64,000 nucleotides of DNA from Saxidomus purpurata (lineage: Eukaryota; Mollusca; Bivalvia; Venerida; Veneridae): the NCBI GenBank assembly GCA_022818135.1, contig JAFMSR010000032.1:413779-477778 (forward strand), in the 5' to 3' direction. Below are positions 56,666 to 64,000 of the stretch, one piece after another. Within the stretch, counting starts at the first letter, position 1. Every line of letters begins with the position of its first letter. Below the pieces are notes generated by a model, which was given only the letters and a program-made list of their open reading frames with translations, was not told where the DNA came from and searched no databases. The translations under genes and the position numbers were made by a program.

Positions 56666-58287
56666 ACAAAACATTTAACCCTATGTACTATATGTTTCAA
56701 CGTGGTAACCTCGAATTCAACCAATTACTTACATGTATAATCATGTGTGTTCATTCATAGCATTAACATTTATATAGTTATTACATATGCTGCATGTGTA
56801 CCTTGTCTTCTTCATTTTTTATAGCTGGAGAATGTTAGTCTGGTTGTTGGTAAATGTAAGTGCTGCTGTGGCATACTTCTATTATATCCATTTGGCGTAA
56901 TTTCAATATCTATACAGACCGTATTTATCCCATAGATGCTTTGTTTAACTTCAAAGGAAACTATAAGTGAATTGGACTTGTTTACCAACGAATATTGAAT
57001 AGAAATGCTCGTGAATATCGCTGGTCAACAGTATCAGAGTATTTCAAGAAGTGTGAGTACAACATGTCTGTTAGATGAAAGCAAATCCTTCAAATTTTAG
57101 CTGTCTTTAGAGATTTTATTGAGGAATACATGGTAAAGATTCACTTCTTGTATTGTGGGTTCATTCCTAACGAAAATGATGAACTTGAATGAAGTGGTTT
57201 CCTATAGGAGAGATTTACAGGTACGTCATCAATAGCTGATAAGTGTATCACGTGATACACATTTCTTAGGAAGTCGTACATTCAGATGTAAACAATGCCT
57301 GCTACAGATAAGATTCTCTCTATAAAGTTAACAGAAATGATGTCTTTACACAAAATCTACAAGCATAATTAAGTATTTACTGATGTTTTGATTTTATTGT
57401 TATGAAAACATAAATCATATACAATTTATATGCATCTAGATCTACACAAAACTTTGTGAAAATAAATGCTATTTACTTTTTGGCTGGGTGTACAATTGGG
57501 TGTACTTAATTTACTTTAACCCATGTACACCATGCTAGCACTTATATTCCAAACCTGTAATCTAAGTCTTTGTTTGGAAAATTTTGTTTAAGTTCCATTG
57601 ATGTTAAGACAAGCTTGTTTTCTTTGCGAATTTTCTTCATTGCAGCACAGGTAACAGAGGCCCCTCCACATTAGACTGATATATTTAAACAAAACAAGTA
57701 TACTAGTGAATTAAAAAAAATGTATCACTATATTGGGTTGAAGAGGGGCCTTTGGGGGATGAGGGTCCTTGCCCAACACTGGGTACCTAAGAAATGCAGT
57801 TCTTCAAATGATAACTCAATTGGATTTCAGGCTTTTCACTTTTTGACTATTTTGGTGTGACAACAGTGTCTTTATTTATGCGTTTTTCAATTATTATTCA
57901 ACAACTTGTCACTACAGCACATCGAAACAGTGTCAGGATTTGTTTTGTAAACGAATACCCTATGTTGGATCGCGGGGTATATATCACCAGGACCTCCTGT
58001 AAATATTGATAAAACAATAATCAACCCTGGCATTGTTCAATTTTTAAAATAAGCTTGTCCATCATTTACTTTAAATGGCACTATTAATTGTTTAATGAGA
58101 TGCTCACTGACAATTTATTTGACCAAAGAGCAAGACTACATGCATGGTTGAGCAGATTCTTCATGATTTACGGTGGTCGTAAAGGCAACATGTAAGAATT
58201 AAGTGCATGTCAAATGCAAAACATCTATGTTTAGATAATGATTTCTTTAGACAAATCTATTCATTCTTGACTGCGAGTTTGATAACT
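56666..58287. other. Unassigned sequence with an 18-bp perfect palindrome
   Basis: No gene. GTGTATCACGTGATACAC at 57243-57260 is a perfect palindrome around an E-box core (TCACGTGA). Confidence 0.5.
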
Positions 58288-58460
58288 TATATTAATTGCT
58301 CTCAAGAATCACTCCAGATGGAATCAACCTTTAAAGAGAAAGACATTGCGGAATTAAGCTGTGGCATGCCTTAAGACACTACCACCACGGTCCTGGTGGG
58401 GATCGAACAGAAGATATTCCGGTCCTAAGGCGGATGCCCCACCACTGCGCCATGAGGGCA
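58288..58460 (-). mobile_element. tRNA-derived SINE-like unit (family U), copy 2
   Basis: On the minus strand: GCCCTCATGGCGCAGTGGTG (a close match to a tRNA 5' arm and A box), GGCATCCGCCTTAGGACC, then CTTCTGTTCGATCCCCACC (B box). The 3' part ends TTGAGAGCAATTAATATA as in 27952-28106. The acceptor stem does not close well, so a tRNA gene is unlikely. Confidence 0.6.
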
Positions 58461-59194
58461 CCAAATAATGTCCACTTTGACACTGGTTCAACCCTCAGTA
58501 TTTTAATTGTAAACATTTATTCTTATCCTGTTAATAATTTAGAGCCTATTTTCTATCGACTGTTAATAGTTCATATTTCAAAATGATACACAGATGACAA
58601 AGGCAAAAGCAAACAATCTGTTCAATTTATGTTTTATAGTATCTCAAATAATATTTACATGTGTTCGGGTATACATGGCAGGAATTGGATCTGTATGTTT
58701 CTTTGGTTTTTGGTGTAGGAAAGGATATAAAATACTCCTTTCATATATATTAAGTGAGTCACTGTTACGAACAGCATAACAATAATGTTTGTAGTGCATT
58801 ATTTATTTTTATTTGCTTTATTATAAACATCCATTCTCATCATGTACACTATTTTAACTATCAGTGATAAGGTAGTACAAGGGAAAATGTACGACTAGTA
58901 ACCGTTGCTGCGGTCAGTGCTTATCAGTAAATCTATTTTTAGAATATCCCTCTACCTGTAAATCTCTCCTATAGCAATAATTAGAAACACTGTATATAGT
59001 ACATGTATATATATGTAGTAATATTTGTCAAACAGACAAATAAAAGATTGTAATACAAATACATGTACTTATGATAAATCATTTAATTAAAAACCGACAC
59101 AAAATCCAGATGACCTTTAATTACACAATAATGATGTGTTCACATCTATATGTAACATTAATTATACTGTCTACAAACTTGTACAGACAGTACA
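58461..59194. other. Unassigned AT-rich sequence
   Basis: No gene; short ORFs only. Confidence 0.4.
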
Positions 59195-59957
59195 ACAATA
59201 CAACTGCTTTTAACAAAGTTGCTAGAAATCACAGAAACAACCTTTCTGACATATTTCAAGGATATCTGGGCTGAAAATGTAACATCTAGAGTGTTAACAA
59301 GGTTTTTCCATATTTGGGCTCTGTGACCTAGTTTTTGACCCCAGATGACCCATATTCGAACTTGGGCTAGAAATCATCGAAACAACCTTTCTGACATATT
59401 TCCAGGATATTTGGGCTGAAATGTTACCTCTAGAGTGTTAACAAGGTTTTTCCATATTCAGGCTGTGTGACCTAGTTTTTTACCCCAGATGACCCATATT
59501 CGAACTTGAGCTAGAAATCATCTTAACAACCTTTCTGACAAATTTCCAGGATATTTGGGCTGAAAATGTTACCTCTAGAGTGTTAACAAGGTTTATCCAT
59601 ATTTGGGCTGTGTGACCTAGTTTTGACCCCAGGTGACCCATATTAATACTTGAGCTAGAAATCAACCAAACAACCTTTCTGATAAATTTCCGGGGTATTT
59701 GGACTGAAACAGTAGCCTCTAGAGCCTTAACAAGATTTTTCTATTTTTTGGGTCATGTGACCTAGTTTTTCATCCGAGATGACCCATATATTCGAACTCG
59801 TCCGAGTAATTACTGGGACAAACATCCTGACCAAGTTTCGTGACAATTGAGACAAAAATGTGATCACTAGAGTGTTAACGGACTAAGTGTGGACGGACGG
59901 CGGACGACGGACATTCATCGATCCTAATAGCTCACCCTGAGCCAGCTCAGGTGAACC
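59195..59957 (+). repeat. Family D array: units of 144-145 bp
   Basis: Unit starts (CTAGAAATCA) lie at about 59222, 59367, 59511 and 59655, with a partial fifth. Each carries AACAACCTTTCTGA, TTGGGCTGAAAATG-type sequence, TCTAGAGTGTTAACAAGG, and GTGACCTAGTTTTTGACCCC. The right end has GGACGGACGGCGGACGACGG, ATCCTAATAG, then a terminal hairpin at 59931-59955 (CTGAGC-CA-GCTCAG within CTCACC/GGTGAA). That end is the same module as the reverse complement of family A heads. Confidence 0.85.
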
Positions 59958-61060
59958 AAAAAGTATAGAGCTCGGTTAAACCCGCTTCAGTTTTCGTAGT
60001 TGTTTACTTATTTAATATTTTCTAGTATTTTCTTGGATCTTTACTCTTGTGCTCTCGCAATTTCTTGATATCTGACCGTTTACTCTTATTGCAATAATGT
60101 TTAATTGTGGTTTTGTAAGTTTTAGCATTATGTTTCAGATTTCCTTTGGTATCGGAATGTTTCCTTAATTTATATAGATATTTTGCGTTATGGAAATTCT
60201 TTCTAGCTTTTTTTGCATTTTGGTCCAAACCAAGTGGGTGTTTTAGAACTTTTACCTGCGTTTGTATTAGTATTATTTGTATATCCAAAAGCTTCAACTG
60301 AAGTATTTAAAAATAGTGAAGATATATCGTCAAGGATTTTACCGACGGATTCTTGACTAAAATTTGTTCCTATATTTTAGTTTTCAAGAGTAGCATATAT
60401 ATTTCTTATTTTTTTCTAAATCAATTTTATTCAAAAATTCATTTGCTTTTGATCTGTCCCATAGTTTGAATATATCGGCTGTTCATTGACTTGGTCGTAT
60501 TTTTGTGTACACGTTTTGAAATTTAATTTTAATTCAACTGGATTATGGACGTCTGAGAATAATGGACAATATTCTAATATATTCAATGACAACACATTTT
60601 TAAACATGTCAGAATTACAAACAAAATAATCAACTACACTAGACCCATTACACTTAGTATTTCCAGGAATGTCATTGTTTGTTCTTCCGTTTAGTATGTA
60701 AAAATAGTTGAGCTTTAAAAAATCAATACATTGATTCCCATAGTTATTTGTCGATTTGTCGTTATTAAGTCGGTCTCTATGTACATTTTGAGACGTGTCA
60801 AACATGTTCATTTCGCTGCTGAATTCTAGACAGACTTCTTCAAGAGTTTGATTTTCAAAAAATTCAGTATCAAGTTTTATGTAATCTTGCAGACACAGTT
60901 CTTGCATTAAAATCTTTGAACAAACATAAGTATCTAAATTTCTCGAAAATTGATTAAGTTCTTCTTACATGTCTAAGAACGGATCTTCTACAGCAAAGTC
61001 CGAGTACTGTGGTGCTATATATATAATGCCACAAAGATGGGGTGTCGTGTCAGTTTCTGT
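59958..61060 (-). pseudogene. Non-LTR retrotransposon endonuclease-linker relic (minus)
   Basis: Minus-strand reading with frame changes gives, in order: YIAPQYSDFAVEDPF near 61000-61020; KDFNARTV near 60900, where the family has GDFNART; then GRTNNDIPGNTKCNGSSVVD and SDVHNPVELKL (60431-60907). These are the second half of an AP-type endonuclease ending in a changed SDH motif. After a gap the linker before the reverse transcriptase follows (KKARKNFHNAKYLYKLRKH, then KSKDPRKY; 60022-60297). A stop stands where YWK is expected. The first endonuclease half and the polymerase are missing. It is a different LINE lineage from LINE-1a and LINE-2, to judge by the motif spelling. Confidence 0.7.
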
Positions 61061-61480
61061 TTGTTCAACCAGAAGCTTCCGGGTCGACTCGCACCTAAGT
61101 TAACTTGTACCTTAGTCATTTCGTATCCTAATTTGTCAAGTTATACAGATCAAAAAGTCAACTCGCACCCTTTATAGTCAACTCGTACCTTCTATTTCGA
61201 AACTTCAGTTTTAACCTGGAACTGGGACGAATATATACTATCGCTAATATCGTTAATATTATTGCTCCAGCCTGGAACAAAAGGAACTGATATGTTATTA
61301 AAGGTGGAGCCATATGGAATATGTCACGATATAATCGTGGTTATAGTATAACGTTTATATATTGACCAAGTGTATTATTTTTTTGTTTTGTTGTAGATTT
61401 ATTTTCATTTCTAGATAGTTGTTTATAGACTAATTTGCGCCAAAACACACTGGTGCAGGTGTTCTTTTCGTAAAATACAA
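61061..61480. other. Unassigned noncoding sequence
   Basis: Contains a few CAACTCGCACCT / CAACTCGTACCT repeats near 61086-61190. No gene. Confidence 0.4.
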
Positions 61481-62006
61481 CTAAACCGGTGACGAATATA
61501 TATTTTACACTGTCTTTTCAAATTAATACGAGTCGTACACTGAATGAGTTCACTGTTTTGACCATTTATTAACTATTATACAGATTTATTTACATAATGT
61601 AAGTAGTATAATGGGTTTATTGAATTTACTTGTTTCTTAAAGTTTTTAAACAGTCATGTTCCTACGCGGTGCTATACAGCATTTTTGTACAGTGATGAGG
61701 TAAATACAAACATCTGATAGAGTGGATATTTACGATGGTGAATATATTCACGAACTTTGCCAATTCGCGAAATTCGCAAACATTTCCAAATGTTGTCCTC
61801 TGGCTAAAAATATTGACCCTGTCCATAAATCTGTATAATAGTTAATAAATGCAGAACATGTATGCAAAATATTGATCAGAACATGCAAGGTGTATGTAAA
61901 TAACTAATCACCGGCCGAATGTCTAAACCGCTGACGAATATACATTTTACACTATCTTCTCAAATTAATACGAGTCGTACACTGAATGAGTTCACTGTTT
62001 TGACCA
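61481..62006. repeat. Composite of 84-bp direct repeats and a perfect 26-bp inverted repeat
   Basis: 61481-61564 and 61923-62006 are direct copies (CTAAACCG to TTTTGACCA, a few mismatches). Between them 61563-61588 and 61826-61851 are perfect reverse complements over 26 bp (starting CATTTATTAACTATTATACA). This combined plan suggests a small element with direct terminal repeats or a rearranged MITE. Confidence 0.65.
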
Positions 62007-62149
62007 CCGTGGTTGTTAAGCCAGGGAAACGTAGGAAATTTTCAGTTCACGAAGTTTTTGACCAGCGAACATAAACACTTATGCAGTATTCGCCCTTGGC
62101 CTCCTGGATTTTGAGAAAGTTTTTCCTTTTCATTGCCATGGCAACCAGA

Positions 62150-62750
62150 TGTGTGCATATATGGAATTATCTGAACAACTGTGATAGAGCTTCAACATTG
62201 GCTTAGTGGTTTTAGAGGAGAAGGCCGTGTTTCAAGGAAAAGGTTGAAGGTCATACGACAAATGGCGTGTGTTCTAATAGCTCCTGGACTAGCGACAGAC
62301 ACCTTAACCTTTACTACACCACTTTGTGACAGTTGAGCTAAAAAGGGAAGAATGCAAGAGACATATGATATTAAATAAACAGTTGTTTTTTTAGTCACAA
62401 TTTCCATCCTTGGAACGATACAATGTTCAGCCAAATATTGAAACAAGAGGCATGATTTAAACAAAGTAGATGGAAGACCACAAGACAATGTTACATACCC
62501 AATACCTAAACTCTAGGCATTGACGTTTTCAAAAATCAGATTTTTAAAGTTTTTTCTACACCAAACGACCCCCTGGGCAGGGTAAATCTTGACCATGAGG
62601 GCGTGATTTGAACACACTTTAAATAGGTCCTCTAGACACTGTTACACACCAAATATCTAGGACAATCATCCATCCTAAAACATACAGACTGATAGAAAGA
62701 CAACAAGTTGTCAGAGGACGGGCAGACAAAGAGTCTGACTGCTTTACAGA
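62150..62750 (-). repeat. Family A-related relic (minus)
   Basis: Minus-strand phrases such as CTCTAAAACCACTAAGCCAATGTTGAAGC and GTTGCCATGGCAA match the family A start, and a further GACCC-rich unit lies at 62560-62660. Heavily diverged, with no clean end. Confidence 0.5.
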
Positions 62751-62984
62751 AAGCAACATAATTATTAGTAGTAATGTTTTTGTAAAAAAACAAAGACAAT
62801 TGAAAATGAATATACTTTAATGTATATACATAATAACATTATGAAGTAAATTTGATAAACAAGTAACAAGAAAAAACCCCAACGTCAAATATAAGCATTA
62901 TCTTTTTTAAGGATCGGGGATAAACTAGGACAGGCATTGAATTGAGAAATACCCTGGCAACTCCACATTGACAAAGAAATACAT

Positions 62985-64000
62985 ATATCGCTCGCCTGGC
63001 TACCATTGGCTATAATACAAGGTTAAATGGTCAATTTTGACATAGGGGACATGATTTGTCTATACTAAGCCTATGTAAAATCACCCCTGGGAATGGGAAA
63101 TTTTGACCCTGGGTTCATCTAATTTTAACAATCTTGGTAGAGGTCCGCTAAGTTATCCCACATGCTAAATATCTAAGCTCTACACTTTGTGGTTTAAGAG
63201 AAGATTTTTAGAGTTTTTCCATACATAGATATAATCCAAGTGACCCCCCAGTACATGGTCAATTTAAAATTAGGGGTCATAAGATGAACAATCTTGGTAG
63301 ATATCCGCTAGGTTACGCCACATGCTAAATATCTAATCTGTAGGCCTTGTAGGGGGTCATAAATTTGAACAATCTTGTAAGAGGTCCACTGGACCCCCAA
63401 GTGCAGGGTTAATTTAAAATTAGAGGTCATCAGATGAACAATCTTGGTAGATATCCGCTAGGTTACGCCACATGCTAAATATCTTAAATTGTAGGCCTTG
63501 TAGTTTCAGAGAAGAAGATTTGTAAAGTTTTTCCTATATAAGCATAATGTAAAATTAAGTGACCCCCGGGCGGTGTCAATTTTGATCCGGGGGTCATAAT
63601 TTGTAAACAATCTTGGTAGATGTCAACTAGCCAATGATACATGCCAAATATCTAAGCTCTAGGCCTTGTGGTTTCCGTGTAGAAGATTTTTTAAAAGTTT
63701 TTTCTATATAAGCCTATGTAATATAAGTGACCACTTGGGTGGGGTCAGTTTTGACCCGGGGGTTATAATTTGAGCAAACTTGGTAGAGGTCCACTAGACA
63801 ATGCTACATGCCAAATATCTCGGCTCTAGTCCTTGTGGTTTCAGAGGAGAAGATTTTTAAGGTTTTTCCTATTTGTTGCCATAGCAACCAGAGCTCTGCA
63901 TGGAATGGAATTCTTTGAACAATTTTAGTAGAGCTTTATGCAAGAAACATCCCTGCATAGTTTCATCAACATTGGCCTATTGGTTTCAGAGGAGATGTCA
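62985..64000 (-). repeat. Family A array element (minus), running off the window
   Basis: The end at 62985-63010 is the reverse complement of the right end at 11610-11640 (AGCCAATGGTAGCCAGG). Several units follow with CAATCTTGGTAGA, CATGCTAAATATCTAAGC, CTTGTGGTTTCAGAG and AGTGACCCCC. The last bases, TTGGCCTATTGGTTTCAGAGGAGATGTCA, are the reverse complement of the family A opening (compare 1545-1580). Confidence 0.8.

Overview
The window is eukaryotic, AT-rich and almost free of host coding sequence. It is built mainly of repeats: non-LTR retrotransposons whose ORF2 carries RNase H, tRNA-derived SINE-like units, and several families of short-period arrays with GTCCGTCC-type heads and GCTCACCTG / CAGGTGAGC hairpin ends. 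These repeat types, as I know them, point to a marine mollusc, most likely a bivalve. That is an inference; nothing here fixes the species. A run of 500 N (22636-23135) is an assembly gap.

Layout. 1-11.7 kb: array families called A and B here, a 24-bp minisatellite, clusters of AAGCTT and GGAATTCC palindromes, and one good host exon (2365-2469) encoding a transmembrane segment with clear splice sites. A weaker fibronectin-III-like exon follows near 9044 in a compatible phase. 11.7-17.4 kb: two inverted GATATC-rich modules, SINE-like units, and the second copy of a 1.5-kb direct repeat (5149-6660 and 13656-15210). 17.9-28.4 kb: a LINE 3' relic, small inverted or foldback repeats, the gap, a (CA)36 tract, a 170-178-bp array (family C), then mostly unassigned sequence.

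28.4-47.8 kb is the centrepiece, a nest of two retrotransposons that can be read base by base. LINE-1a (5'-truncated, I/Nimb-like, RNase H-bearing) lies between 15-bp target-site duplications (28399-28413 and 47810-47824). Its 3' UTR is split by LINE-2, about 12 kb, flanked by a 17-bp duplication (35614-35630 and 47665-47681). The uninterrupted LINE-1a 3' end survives inverted at 50052-50570 as a third insertion with its own 14-bp duplication, and it serves as an internal empty-site control. Both big elements are dead copies: frameshifts and stops in both, and in LINE-1a an internal deletion that removes the endonuclease GDFN motif. LINE-2 has a very long 3' UTR containing a run of five perfect stem-loops. 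This is the most unusual structure I found.

48-64 kb: a foldback element with GACACGACAA-type arms, more family A, B and D arrays, SINE-like units, a second copy of the foldback family that abuts the gap, and a minus-strand LINE endonuclease relic near 60-61 kb. No operons, CRISPR arrays or intact RNA genes are visible. All calls come from reading alone; no alignment or search was run.
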